Source: Panaeolus papilionaceus (Eukaryota; Basidiomycota; Agaricomycetes; Agaricales). From it: a DNA stretch of 64,000 nucleotides. Each line of letters starts with the position of its first letter. The first letter of the stretch is position 1. The notes under the pieces were generated by a model that was not told the DNA's origin, ran no database searches, and saw only the letters and a list, made by a program, of their open reading frames with translations. The stretch lies in the NCBI GenBank assembly GCA_015501605.1, contig JADNRZ010000017.1, forward strand, positions 62,001 through 126,000, given 5' to 3'. Both the position numbers and the translations under genes were made by a program. Shown here piece after piece: positions 45,931 through 56,955 of the stretch.

Positions 45931-46035
45931 TTTCCATCTCCCTTGTCTCTTTCTCTCTCGCTCTAATAGTTTCTTAGAAAGAACTATTTCCAAACTATTA
46001 TTCACTCATTTCAGACAAACAAACCGAACCGAGTC

Positions 46036-49000
46036 ATGATTGCGCATTCCCAACCTATAGCCTTGCCTGCAGGACATCAGCAACAGCAACAACAACAACA
46101 GGACTATGCCATGGGTGATGCTGGCTCATTTGGGCCTGGTTCATCTTCAGGTCCATTCAACCCAGCTTCATTCACCCGTCACTTTCTAGGCTCACCTATA
46201 TCATGGCGTGCAAGTTCCTTTGGTTCAAGATTTCCAGCTGGTTCACCAACGGCACATCTCTTAAATTCGATAGAGTGAGTTGGAGACTTTTCTTAATCCT
46301 TCCCCATGTATCTCACTTTGTACAGTTTCAACGAGTTTAGGACTGGAAAGACTTCTTCGTCTATTGACGGTGATTCTATAATGAATGCTCTCAATGTCTT
46401 CGATAGAGAAGGAGAATTAGTGAGTATTCACAATTATTCTTTGTATTCTGCTCATTTATTTTCAATAATAGTGTCGGAATTACACATGTTGTGGTCTTCA
46501 CTTGAACGACCTGCATGCTCTATTAGAACACTTTGAACAAGTTCATATCGTCGTACTCGATCCAACTTCACCTTCTCCACAAGCGCATATTCAAATTCCC
46601 TTTAATCCAACAATACACGATACAGACCCAAGACAACCACAACCCAGCACCCAACAGTTGCTTCAACAACTACACCAGACTCAGATTCAACGGGATCAAA
46701 TGCAGCAACAACAACAGCACATGCTGCATCAACAGCAGCAGCAGATTCAACAGCAACATATGCTTCAGCAGCAGCAACAAGCCCAGCAACACCAACAGCA
46801 GATTCATCTCTCGTCTCAGCCTTATCCTACTCCTTTCGATCCAGACGATATGGAACTTGATATCGATTTAGACAATACTACTCAACCACGCCAGATGAAT
46901 TCTGCCCAGTCTTCTCCTTCCTCAGGTGCGCCTTCCCCACCCGACACACCCATCACAACCCCCTTATCCGCTTACCCTTCCCCTTCCTCACATGCCCATG
47001 CTCTCGCTTTCAACGTCAATGTCTACCATAATAACAATATCCACCATCATCCTTCTCTCTCCAACCCCATCCCGCTCGCTCATCACACTTATCGCAACTC
47101 TAATTATCATCTAGCCGCGTACAACTCGTCCGCAGCTCCGACGCCTTCTCCGTATGTCTCGCAACCCCCATCACCGCTATCGACCACGACGAGTTTATCG
47201 GTATATGATCCGAGCACTGCTGCTTCGACCCGCCAAAATTCGCCGACGTTCTCAAACCCGTCTCTGCCCTTCCATCATCAACAGCAGCAGCACATGCTGC
47301 ATCACCAGTTCCAAGCGAGCAGTTCCAGCGGCAGTGGCTCAAGCGGCTCGTCTCCGAATCACTACACGCAATCGAATAGACCGTTTAATCTCAACCTCTC
47401 CATTCCCAACTCTCAAACCTCTCCCCATCTCGAATCTACAACCCCCGGCGGGTCCACCACTACCAATACCAACGCCAACAGCACCAGCACAACCACCACC
47501 ACCAACCCCTCGCACCCACTTACGAATGGCTTCCCGCGCTCTACGCCTCTGCATCCATCTCAGGCATTGTTGAGTCACCCCGAAGAGGCGTTTAACCCGT
47601 ACGCGCGCTTTGCGAGCGACTACAGCAGTTGCATGCCCGGGGCGCAGTTCAACGGCGCGACAGTGGACGAGGCGAGTGCGGTGAGCGGCGTGGATGCGTG
47701 GGTGGCGCAGCAGGTGGTGCGGGAGGAGATGCGGGGGCAGAGGGAGGGCGAGGGGTGTGTGAGGCCGGCGCTGTTGTTTGGGGATGGGGATGGGACGGAG
47801 AGGGAGAGGGAGGGGAAGGAGGGTGCGAAGGAGAAGGGGGATGAGAAGGTGACGGTGTCGAATGGGAAGATTAGGATCAAGGCGGGAGGGGTGGCGACGA
47901 CGGGTGCGACGGATGGCGCGGGGAGTAGGGTGCCTAGTCCGACGGGCAATAACGCCAATGGCAATTATGGCCAGCAGATGAAAGTGGGCGGGATGAAAGG
48001 ATTGGCGAGTCCTGGTGCTGGTCCATCTTCAAGGCCTGGATTACAACATGCGCATACGTCGTTGGGAACGACGACGACGGGTGGGTCTGCCCATGGATCG
48101 CTGTTAAACCCACATACGACGTCCTCTGCCAACCCAAACGCGCCCGGACACGCTCTGCCGCACATCAACACATCCACTACATCCTCCGCCGCGTCTTCCG
48201 CTACCAACACCCCGCACCCGCACTCCTCGGCGCACACATTGACATCAACCGCCCCGCCGCCCTTGCTGCTTTCCAAGCCATTCAGGTGCCCCAAGCCCAA
48301 CTGTAACAAGAGCTACAAGCAGGCGAATGGGCTCAAGTATCATATGACGCATGGGAGCTGTAATTTTGCGCCGCCGAAGGATTTGGAGCATGTCAAGGAT
48401 TTGTTGGAGAGGAAGAGGAGGGAGCGCGAGGCGCAGGCGTTGGCGTTGGCGCAGGGCCAGCCGGGCCCGGGGCAGGGAGGACAAGGAGGGATAGGGGGAG
48501 GGCATGCAGGGGGAGGGGCAGGGCAAGGAGCGGGGTTGACGAGGAGTGCGAGTCTTGGGAGTGGGCCGATGGGGATTGGGTTGACGATTCCGACGGGGTT
48601 GAATATTAACCCCAGCCTCCCCTCGACGCCCCTGTCGTCCCACCCGCCATCTACGAATCCCTCTGAACCCGGCACACCGCTCTCGCCCACCTCCATTTTA
48701 TCGCTCACATACAGCGACCTGTCCAACATCTCCGAGTCTGATTTAAGAGAGGTGGAGAGGGAGGCTGAGAGGCGGTTGAGGCCATTTGCGTGTGGGGTGG
48801 GCGATTGTCAGAGGCGGTATAAGAATATGAATGGGCTGAGGTATCATTATCAGCATTCGGGGGAACATGGAGCTGTGGGACTCGCGCTGTTGGCGAGTGG
48901 GCAACATGAGTGTTTGGGGAGTGGGAAGAGGAGGGGCCATCATAGTGCAGGCGGAGGGCATGGGAATCAGGGAGGTGCAGGAGGTGCAGGCGGAGGGGGA

Positions 49001-50287
49001 GGGTTCCAGCATCATCAGAGTAGCTCGTCGTCGACTCAGCAAGGCGGACAACAGGGTGGAGGAACGCATTATCATCAGCTTGCGATGAACCTTAATTCTT
49101 CGACGTCTTCTTCGAATCTCAATTCTCCATCGACGACGGGGGGATCGGGGTTGACGAACAGTAATCCTGGGTTGTATGGGATTCCGGGGATGAGCATGTT
49201 GAGTCCTCTGAGCGGCAAGGGCGGGTTAAGTGGGGCAATGGGAGGAGGTGTGGGAGGCGTGACGGGGATGATGAAAGGCAGTCTGAGTATGCCCGTGAGT
49301 CGTGCGGGGAGCGTGAGTGTTGCGCAGAGTAGGGTCGGGACGCCGCAGCCTGTGGGTACGGCGAGTGTGAATGGGTCGCCGACGCATCAGCCTCAGCATC
49401 CGTCTCAAGCTCAGCAGGGACAGGGACAGCAAGGAAGTGCGGCGGTTGGGATTCCGATTAGAGGCAGCGCGAGCCCGAATCATCAGAGTGGAGGAGCGGG
49501 AGGGATGGGGATGCAGACTGTGCAAGCTCAGGTTTTCGTTGTGCCGAATGCGAGTAGGGAGCATGGGCAGCAGGGGGGCGGGAGTCCCGTTGGGCAAGGT
49601 CAACAGGGGCAGAATCAGGCGGGGCAGGGTCAGCAGTCTCAACAGGGTCAACAAACCCAGACACCGACGGGCCAGACGCAGCAGCAGCAAGCGCATGCGG
49701 CTGCTGCGGCTGCGTATGCGAGGTATACGCAGGAGATGCAGAGGCAGTATGTGGGGTATGTGCATGCGCATATGCAGCAGGCTGCGGCTCAGGCGCAAGC
49801 TCAGGCTCAGTCGTCTCAGGCCCCTCAGAACCCCCAAGGTCAACCTCAGGCTTCTCAAGGTCATGCACAATCGCAAACGCAGGGAGGACAGGCGGGACAG
49901 GTGCAAGGACAACAGGCGCAGGGGCAGAGTCCGCAGAGGAGTCCGGGGCACGATGGGAGTCGACACGCGTCTCCTGTGGGTGTGGGCATGGGTGGGGGGT
50001 ATGAGATGGTGTATGGGGGGTCACCACGACAGGTTAATCCCAACACCACCACCAGTGGAAGAGGGATGACGGGTGGAGGAGGGGGAGGTGGTATGGATAT
50101 GGAGTTGGAGATGGATATGGATATGGACTATTCGTCTATGAATGTGGGCGTGGGTGTGGGGGGTGTGAACATGGGAGGAGGGTATGGGGGTGAGGGGATG
50201 GATCCTGCGACTGCTGCTGCGATGTATGCGCGGAGGAGTCATCGGGATATGGCTGAGAGGGCTGCGAAGGCTGCTGAGGGGGCGTAG
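46036..50287 (+). CDS. SFP1: Sfp1/JAZF1-type C2H2 zinc-finger transcription factor
   Basis: Three exons (46036-46274, 46326-46419, 46472-50287) give 1382 aa in one frame. The layout matches the Sfp1/JAZF1 family: one N-terminal finger, CRNYTCCGLHLNDLHALL with EHFEQVH (residues 112-136), and a far C-terminal pair. The pair is FRCPKPNCNKSYKQANGLKY with HMTHGSC (about 714-740) and FACGVGDCQRRYKNMNGLRY with HYQHSGEH (about 883-910). NGLKYH/NGLRYH is the family hallmark. The two fingers are separated by some 145 Gly/Pro/Ser-rich residues, more than in yeast Sfp1. The remainder is Gln/Gly/Ser/Asn-rich low complexity, typical of fungal regulators. In yeast, Sfp1 controls ribosome-biogenesis genes in response to nutrients and TOR; that role is inferred here from homology. 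The first finger appears only when both small introns are removed. Confidence 0.88.
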
Positions 50288-52482
50288 GGGGACTCGTCAT
50301 CGTTTCCCTGGTTTAGCCCTATCAAGTCGAGTCGTCATCGGATTGGCCTCTCATCGCTGCGCACACCACTCCCATTGTTTGCTCTTCCACCATCACTTGC
50401 TCGCCACTCCAGTCGTCAACAGACCCCAACCCCAAACGGCCGAAATCAAAATCAAAAATCCACCTCGCCGACTTCACGCTCACTAGAGCACGAGATAGAG
50501 AAGCGGCTGGTGGACACACACAACGCATACAAGACACAAAAAGAAATGTTATGTGATCCATTGATATCGATAAAAGTAATTGTACATATTATCTATCTTT
50601 TTTCTCTTTTTTCTTTCTTTTTTTAGTGCTCTTTTCTTTGTGCTTTTTCTACTACGACTGGTTTTACTACTGCTCTTTCTATTGTTCTGATTGCCAGACT
50701 ACTACATACATAGTACATTTTTTGACTTTGCCCTTCCTTTTCTCTACGATGTGTTTTTACTACCTACTTGATTGATTGCTTGATTTAGTCTTGATTGGTC
50801 TCTGTTCACTAGTTTCTCCTCCTTATCTTTTTCTCTTTTCTAAATTTTATCTTTCCTCTCTCCCTCTCTCTCTGTCTCACATTCCTCTTCCTCTCATTCT
50901 TTCCCTCCTCTGATCTCTCGTCTCGCCTAACCTGTGTTTTTTACTTCTCTACTCTCTACTCTTCAGATATATCATATCATACATTTATCTTACATTTCGA
51001 CTACTTACATAGTTAGTTACTTACCTCGGCGGCGTCGACGTGCCATGTTTTGGTGTTGTGTCGTTGGGGTTGTTATGCATTAGATGCTTTTTTGCGTTCA
51101 AGTTCAAGTTTGAATTTGAGGGTTGATGCTCGTGCGGTTCAGGAGACTTGAAGAGGGAATCTAAACTTGAAGGAATCTACACAAGTTAATTGCATTCGAG
51201 GTCTTCGTCCTAGGACAGTCATCAACCAGCCCTTGGTGCAGCACCACCCCTTGAAACAAGCCTCATATCTGAAAAATTACTAGCACGATAACTCTAAAAT
51301 TTTGCGAAAACATACCTTAATGCTCTTTAAGTACGCTCTCCAAATTATGAGTTGATAGGACACCTAGAAGGGTTAGAATATTTGTTGTTTCAAGGAATGG
51401 GTTTTGTCTCATTTTTGATTAGCTGCAACATATCTGGACACCCAGAAAATCTTGTGCTATTTTTTCTTCGGAATGTTACAAGAATCATGTATATCTATAA
51501 TTAGGCAAGAAATCAGAGCAGACGAAAAAAAAAAAAGGGGGATGTGTGGTGTGCTAAGCAGTGGTTGATCACTGTAATAAGACAGTTAGTTGTGCGCATA
51601 CTGCACAGACCAGAGACCTACCCTGGATGTTCTCGCAAGGTACCTTTTGCTTTGTCACACTGCTGGAAAACCTGGAGAAATTTTGTCGCTCCACTATTGA
51701 GTCGGGATCTTAATAGTTTGCAATAGGAGAAAGGAGAGAGGAGATCAAGGGCACCCTTGGAGACGCGACCGACGGTGATGAGGAGGAAGCGTTGAAGGGA
51801 TTAAGGAGAAGCAGCCAAGGTTCAAGGGAAAGGTTCGGTCATGTCTGTCAAAGACTTCTGCTCAATCGTCGCTAGCACTATTTTCTCTCTTCAGGCGTTG
51901 TGCGCTAGCGATGGTTCGGCAAATGTCATCGAGAAAGTGGTTTTGAAGCATCTCACACAGACCTCTGGCAAGCGCGTCGATTGACAGAGAAGAATTTCGA
52001 TATTTGCACCCACTGTCGAACAATACAGATACGCATGACATTTTGAAAACTGCTACATGCCTACCTTTCTAAAACATACATAAGTCTCAAGGTTTCAGGT
52101 TTTTGAGTTTTTTGAGGGTTTTTAAGGGTTTTTAAGGGTTTTTGAGGTTTAGGAAACCTTAAAATGTCAATGGACGAGTTGCTGATGCCGCCGTCTGGAG
52201 AAAATTTGACCACCTCCTGCATTCGATCCATCGAAGCTTGAGAGATCATCAACCTCCACTGAAAGTGCGCCTTTCGGGTTCACGTTCATTGACAACTCAC
52301 CTACCGTTATCATGCTAATAGCTTTATACCAATCCGCCGAGATAATTTCTCTCTTCAGGCGTTGTGCCCTCTTGCTTCGGCGCGTATTCATCGACCGAAT
52401 GAATAAGCGAACGTAATCTACACCCACTAACTCACAGAAATTAAGCAGCATGTATATAATTTAATTCTTTCACAGAGGAAAA
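50288..52482. other. Long pyrimidine-rich 3' flank and spacer
   Basis: From about 50570 to 51010 the plus strand is strongly T/C-rich, probably the 3' UTR of the Sfp1-like gene. Beyond it, CTCTCTTCAGGCGTTGTG occurs at about 51887 and again at about 52348. On the minus strand both copies encode AQRLKRE, so a small duplicated gene relic is possible. No intact gene was recognised. Confidence 0.4.
52091..52151. repeat. Short AGGGTTTTTA-type tandem repeat
   Basis: Several imperfect copies of AGGGTTTTTA or GAGGTTTTT lie in series. They are G/T-rich but do not form a true TTAGGG array. Confidence 0.7.
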
Positions 52483-53907
52483 TCAGTACATATAACCGAC
52501 GTCGAAGCTTGTGCTCGTTTTGAATTCAATCCGTCTATTCGAGGTAGTTAATGGAAAGCACCCGGTCTTCAAGCCCTCCGTGAATGCCTCGCACTCCTTA
52601 ACAGCAGCCTCGTAATTTTCATTCTCGGTGTTCATGTAGCGTCGACTGAACCAGATGCGAAGATTGAAGATCAGTGGTTGCAACGATGCAACATTGGTAT
52701 TGAAAATGCGGTGAATCTCCGAATCCATCCTATCCCAACGGTGAGACATACATGTCTGAAGCCATACCTGGCCGATGATATCCATGGGGAGGTAAATCTC
52801 GATGGTGAGTGCTTTCATGCTGTTCTGGTATGGAACAGTCCTGAGGGTGTCCACCAGTTGATCAAGGTTGTTTTCTAAGCCGCCGACCATGAGTAGTGTG
52901 GTTGTCTGGAGGCTTGTACAGGAAGACAAATCGAGCGGTCTCGAATATGAATCAGGCTCTACGAGGGAATGTGCAACGTCAGCGTTACAAACTCGTATTT
53001 TAGTTGAATAGTACTCACCATGAACATATGTCGACATGGTCAACACCTCCAAAGAGGGCCCTGCAATGGATATAACTTGTTGTACGGAGGACACATCTCT
53101 GCCTTCACAACTTGGGTGGAGATGCAGAGAGCGTAAGTAAGAAAAGTCAACCGCCGATCGACCTGAGTCATCGTCCCTTAAAAGGGTCTCGAGCACAGTC
53201 CAGGAATTGTTCAGTGTCAGAGACTTCAGTGTTGCGCGTGATGATATTGGGATACAGGGGTAGGTCTCTTCATCTTGCGCGGATTGGCAGTATCTCAGGT
53301 TCAACATCTTCAGCTGAGGGTTGTTGGCAATAAACCAGGCGGGGACCGTCGCTGCAAACCAGCAGTGTAAGGATTGGATATTGGCGCCGATGCTTTCCTG
53401 GAAGTCGTGATCTGGTCGAACGCGGCTTTCGCGAGCCAAGAAAACCATGTTGCGGGGATTCCCTTGGCCCCGCAGAAGCTCCATAAGTTGCCTCAGGGAG
53501 TTGTACCGCCTCAGCAGATATCCGAAATACAAACAGATCCTCAGTGTGTGAAGGTGCATTGCGAGGTGCGGTTTCTGATGGAATATGTCGATTAATCGGT
53601 TAATAGTCTGAAGAGAGCGTTCCTCGAGTGCGGGTTCCCGTTGAGTGGTCTGTTCTGTTTCTGGGAGCACGCAAAATCCTGTGACGGGGACTGCATGAAG
53701 TTCAATTGTGGAGAATAGATGCTTTTGCGAGCGCGACGCGAAAGCCTTATTGATCAAAGCACATTGCTTGAGCTCGTGCAATTGCAGTGAAACCGGATAG
53801 GGTCGTCGATATTCCATTCCTGAACACTGTGTGCTAAACAGTATATCGTGGACCAGATGGTCTACGATGAGATCCACGATCTCTTGTATTGTAACGACTT
53901 GTGCCAT
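52483..53907 (-). CDS. F-box-like family protein, member 3 (intact)
   Basis: Two exons (53019-53907 and 52483-52958) give 454 aa; the 60-nt intron lies in frame and can be misread as coding. The start is the ATG of MAQVVTIQEIVDLIVDHLV, aligned with the starts of the other family members. Family blocks follow: LHELKQCALINKAFASRSQK, LFSTIELHAV, LPETEQ, KPHLAMHLHTLRIC, RRYNSLRQLMELLRGQGNPR. After the intron come RPLDLSSCTSLQTTTLL and a charged end (LKTGCFPLTTSNRRIEF). The intron position and phase are the same as in members 1 and 2. It is nearly identical to member 5 over long stretches, so that duplication is recent. It appears to be the only intact copy of this second array. Role as for member 1; the target is unknown. 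Confidence 0.7.
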   Translation of the reverse strand: MAQVVTIQEIVDLIVDHLVHDILFSTQCSGMEYRRPYPVSLQLHELKQCALINKAFASRSQKHLFSTIELHAVPVTGFCVLPETEQTTQREPALEERSLQTINRLIDIFHQKPHLAMHLHTLRICLYFGYLLRRYNSLRQLMELLRGQGNPRNMVFLARESRVRPDHDFQESIGANIQSLHCWFAATVPAWFIANNPQLKMLNLRYCQSAQDEETYPCIPISSRATLKSLTLNNSWTVLETLLRDDDSGRSAVDFSYLRSLHLHPSCEGRDVSSVQQVISIAGPSLEVLTMSTYVHGEYYSTKIRVCNADVAHSLVEPDSYSRPLDLSSCTSLQTTTLLMVGGLENNLDQLVDTLRTVPYQNSMKALTIEIYLPMDIIGQVWLQTCMSHRWDRMDSEIHRIFNTNVASLQPLIFNLRIWFSRRYMNTENENYEAAVKECEAFTEGLKTGCFPLTTSNRRIEFKTSTSFDVGYMY

Positions 53908-54006
53908 GAAGAGCAGCGCGGGACTGCGAGGTAGTGACGTGAGGTCTGTGTTCATTGCACACTCGGTGCCTTTCCTGCAATTTTAGCTCTCACACGTGTC
54001 TCAGTA

Positions 54007-54904
54007 TGGGGCGCCGCATGCCCGAATATTATTTCATTTAAACTCTTCATCCATTTTCGTTACACAAACTCTAACTCTGTATTTACCAGACAAATTTAAT
54101 GTTCTTCAAAATTATCTTGGGCACTTTCTACATTTCTGAAACATTTATCGAGCGCTTGACATGTTCCCCAAACATCTCTCAGGCGCTTGTCAAGTTTTTC
54201 AAATATTTTTCGAGCGCTTACAAGACAGGATTTCATCTCTACAAAACATGTAGAGCGCTTAAAGAACAATAAAAAAAAATTACTATAGAGTACGATACAG
54301 CCAAGGTAATACAAGTCATAATAAAAGTGCACTAATTGCAGCTGAATCTCGGAAAATAATCGGTGAGCTGCTGTGACCTAGACCCATCACAGAATCCCGG
54401 ATCCAAATAACAAGATAGATAACTGGTGGATAATATTAATATTTGATTGATTTGAGTCCAATAGCATCCAGACCCTATACTGAGTGCTGTGATAGGCCGA
54501 CCCGCCGTTTTGAAACTCCGATGGCATGAGTCATCAAAGGATTTTTTTGAGTAAGTAACCCAACTTACTGACTTATACATGTGGAATACGTTATTCGAAG
54601 ATTTAAAATTAGGCGCTGAAGAATGTTTGGTGTAATTCTGTTCTATGTGTTAAGCGCTCAAAATTCCTGCTAAATTGTGTAAGCGCACGAGAAATGTTTC
54701 GAAATCTGAACAAATGATGAAGAGTGTTTTTAATTTTCATGGAAGCGCCCAAAATATTTTTGCAATCTTCATGGAAGCGCCCTAAGAAGTTTGACCAACC
54801 TTTCAAAAAAAATAGATTTGTCTGGTAAATACAGAATTAGAGTATGCGTAACGAAAATACATGAAGAGTTTAAATGAAATAATATTCGGGCATGCGGCGC
54901 CCCA
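54007..54904. mobile_element. Non-autonomous inverted-repeat element (MITE-like, TA target site)
   Basis: The 89-bp left end (54007-54095) and 90-bp right end (54815-54904) are near-perfect inverted repeats. Both outer ends read TGGGGCGCCGCATGCCCG on the inward strand, and each is flanked by TA, as expected for a Tc1/mariner-type TA duplication. The 898-bp interior has no transposase frame, so a transposase would have to act in trans. The subterminal regions carry a degenerate 31-bp repeat in opposite orientations: 54105-54262, and 54606-54790. It lies inside the F-box-like gene array, between member 3 and a member relic. Confidence 0.75.
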
Positions 54905-54905
54905 T

Positions 54906-55045
54906 ACCCAAAGAGACCTGTCAAACACCTGAGAGATGTTTGAAAAACATACCAAGCGCCCAAAGAGTGCTTAAAAGACTTGTCAAGCGCTCGAAGAGTG
55001 TTTGAAAAACCTGTCAAGTGCCCAATGAGTGTTTTAAATTTTAGC
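54906..55045. repeat. 31-bp minisatellite outside the right end of the element
   Basis: About four imperfect copies of a 31-bp unit of the form CAAGCGCTCGAAGAGTGTTT plus an A-rich end. It is the same unit found inside the adjacent element, so this is probably part of an older or nested copy. Confidence 0.7.
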
Positions 55046-55082
55046 TAGCACCCATGAAAAGCTTGTAAACTAATATATTATG

Positions 55083-55148
55083 AGTTTTTGTAACTATGGT
55101 ACAGGAAGAGTTTGTTTAAAATAATATTTGTGCATCCGGCGCACCATA
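55083..55148. repeat. Diverged extra copy of the element's right terminal repeat
   Basis: The segment ending GCATCCGGCGCACCATA resembles the right end of the element at 54815-54904 (GCATGCGGCGCCCCATA), with matching upstream AAGAGTTT and AATAATATT. It suggests a nested or tandem second element of which only this end is recognisable. Confidence 0.55.
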
Positions 55149-55189
55149 GGACACCTTCGACTGTAGACAGGTAAACAATAGATAATGGA

Positions 55190-55455
55190 TTCAAAGCGTA
55201 CATGACGGTTGAGATCGATCTGTTTATTCGACGTAATTAACGAAAACCGACTTGTCCTCACGACCTCTATAAAAATTTCGCACGCATGCGCTACACCTTC
55301 GACGGCGTCACCTGGGTCTAGGTAACACATACATGGGCCGAATCGTATATGAAGGTCGAAGACAAGGTGTTGCGAGAAATTGAAAATACAGTCAACTGCG
55401 GCGTCTAGGGTACCCCACCGAAGAGAAGTGCAGATATTACACAGTTGCTGAAATC
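55190..55455 (-). pseudogene. 3' relic of an F-box-like family member
   Basis: The minus strand encodes SLRWGTLDAAVDCIFNF, then HLVFDLHIRF, CEIFIEVVRTSRFSLITSNK. This aligns with the C-terminal exon of members 3-5 (HRWDRMDSEIHRIFN, PLIFNLRIWF, CEAFTEGLKTGCFPLTTSN). Nothing of the first exon was found, and the end lacks the family stop. It is a decayed remnant of a sixth copy. Confidence 0.7.
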
Positions 55456-55499
55456 TCGCACCGTGAACAAAATGTACTTGATTGATTTATATGGACAAT

Positions 55500-56955
55500 T
55501 TAGCCCCAGTGGCGAGGACCAACATCAAGTTTCGTAATCGCTTTGAATTCAATTCGTTCATTTGAGGTCGTCATTGGAAAATGCCCGGTCCTCAAGCCCT
55601 CTGTGAACTCCTCGCACTCCTTCACAGCCGCATCATAGTTTTCGGTGTAGATGTAGTTGCGATCGAATTGGATATGAAGGTTGCAGGTTATTGGTCGAGA
55701 CGTTGCAACGGCGGCATTGGAAATGCGGTAAATCTCCGCGTCCATCGCATCCCATCGTAGAGATGTGTAGTTCTGAAACCATTTTTGCTTGGTGATGGGG
55801 AGGTAAACATCTATACCGAGAACTTTATGCTGTTTTGGTACGGAATAGAGTTGAGAGTGTCTATGAGATGATCAAATTTGTTTGAATTATTGTTACAGAC
55901 GGCTGTCCCGAGCTTTGCAGTGCGTAGGTTCGTGCAGGAAGACAAGTCGAGTCTTCTCGAATATGTCCATGAATCATTCCCTACCAGCGGTGCGTGCAGG
56001 ATGAGTGAGAGGAGCCCGTATTTTAATCACATTCATAACACTCACATGTGAACATGATTATCTCGCTTAAAGATGACCCTGCTATAGAGACAATTTGCTG
56101 CACAGAGGACACGACCCTATCTCCTGATGTTGGGTAGAGATGCAGAGAATGCAAGGAAGAAAAGTCGACTGCCGATCGTCCTGAATTACAGTGCCTTAAA
56201 AGGGATTCGAGCACAGACCAGGAAGAGCGCACTGTCAGAGACTTTAGTCTTGGGCGGGATGATAGTGGGATGCGTGGATAGGTTTCTTCGTCTTCCGCAG
56301 ATGTACAGCAACTCACGTCTAATGACTTCAGCTGGGGGTTGTTGGAAATAAACCAGACGGGGACCTCTAGATGATTGCACTCTAAGGACTCGAGAGTAAT
56401 ACCTATACTTTGCTGGAAGTCGTAATACGGTGGCATGTGGATATCATCTCCGGGTTGGCCATCTTGAAAGTAACATATCCTTATGTTGCGGGGATTTCCA
56501 TGATCCCGCAGAAGCCCCATGAGTTGCTTCAGGGAATTATAACTGCCCAATAGATACCCAAACCGTGAACAGATGTCTATCGTGTGGAGGTGCATCGCGA
56601 GGCGCGGCTTTTGGTAGAATATGTCTGTTAATCGGCCAATTCTCTGGAGAGAACCTTCTTCCAATGCGGGTTCCGGTGTGGGACAGGTCCATTCCGTTTC
56701 CGGGAACGGGTAGATCCATGGATCGAGTTGTGCGCGGATTCGAATTTTGGAGAACAGATGTTTTTGCGATCGTGATGTGAAAGCCTTGTTAATCAAAGCA
56801 CAACTCTTGAGTTCATGCAATTGCAGTGAAATCGCATAGGGTTGTGACGGTTGTTGATATTGCCATGGGTGCCGCTGATCAACCAGGAGTATATCTTGAA
56901 CCAGATGGTCTACAATAAGGTCTACGATTTCTTGTATTGAAAAGATTTCGGTCAT
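55500..56955 (-). pseudogene. F-box-like family, member 4, frameshifted
   Basis: Exon 1 (56046-56955) is open and full length: MTEIFSIQEIVDLIVDHLV, LHELKSCALINKAFTSRSQK, LFSKIRIRAQ, KPRLAMHLHTIDIC, GNPRNIRI. Exon 2 (55500-55980) starts correctly with RRLDLSSCTNLRTAK. Its length is out of frame by one base, and the frame breaks at about 55820-55828, in the run ATAAAG where relatives imply one more A. A stop follows three codons later (FSV then TAG). Downstream the next frame resumes family sequence to the usual end (LRTGHFPMTTSNERIEF). It is either a young pseudogene or a single-base sequencing error in a short A run. Confidence 0.75.

Larger units (their letters stand above)
35943..46035. other. 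10-kb region without recognisable genes
   Basis: Only short, unrelated open frames (at most about 137 codons) appear on either strand, with no conserved motifs or consistent splicing. It includes simple repeats at 39625 and 45909 and T/C-rich sequence near 45840-46030, just before the Sfp1-like start. That T/C-rich part is probably a 5' UTR or core promoter. The rest may be decayed transposon sequence, a long upstream regulatory region, or noncoding transcripts. I cannot distinguish these by eye. Confidence 0.5.

Noticed and set aside
49226..50027. Long antisense frames within the Sfp1-like gene
   Set aside because: They arise from Gln/Gly repeats read backwards and give Arg/Leu/Ser or Pro/His low complexity.
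52091..52151. Possible interstitial telomere repeat
   Set aside because: The unit is AGGGTTTTTA-like and irregular; no run of TTAGGG is present.
52959..53018. Apparent coding insertion in member 3
   Set aside because: It is a 60-nt in-frame intron with GTGAGT and GTAG ends at the conserved family position.
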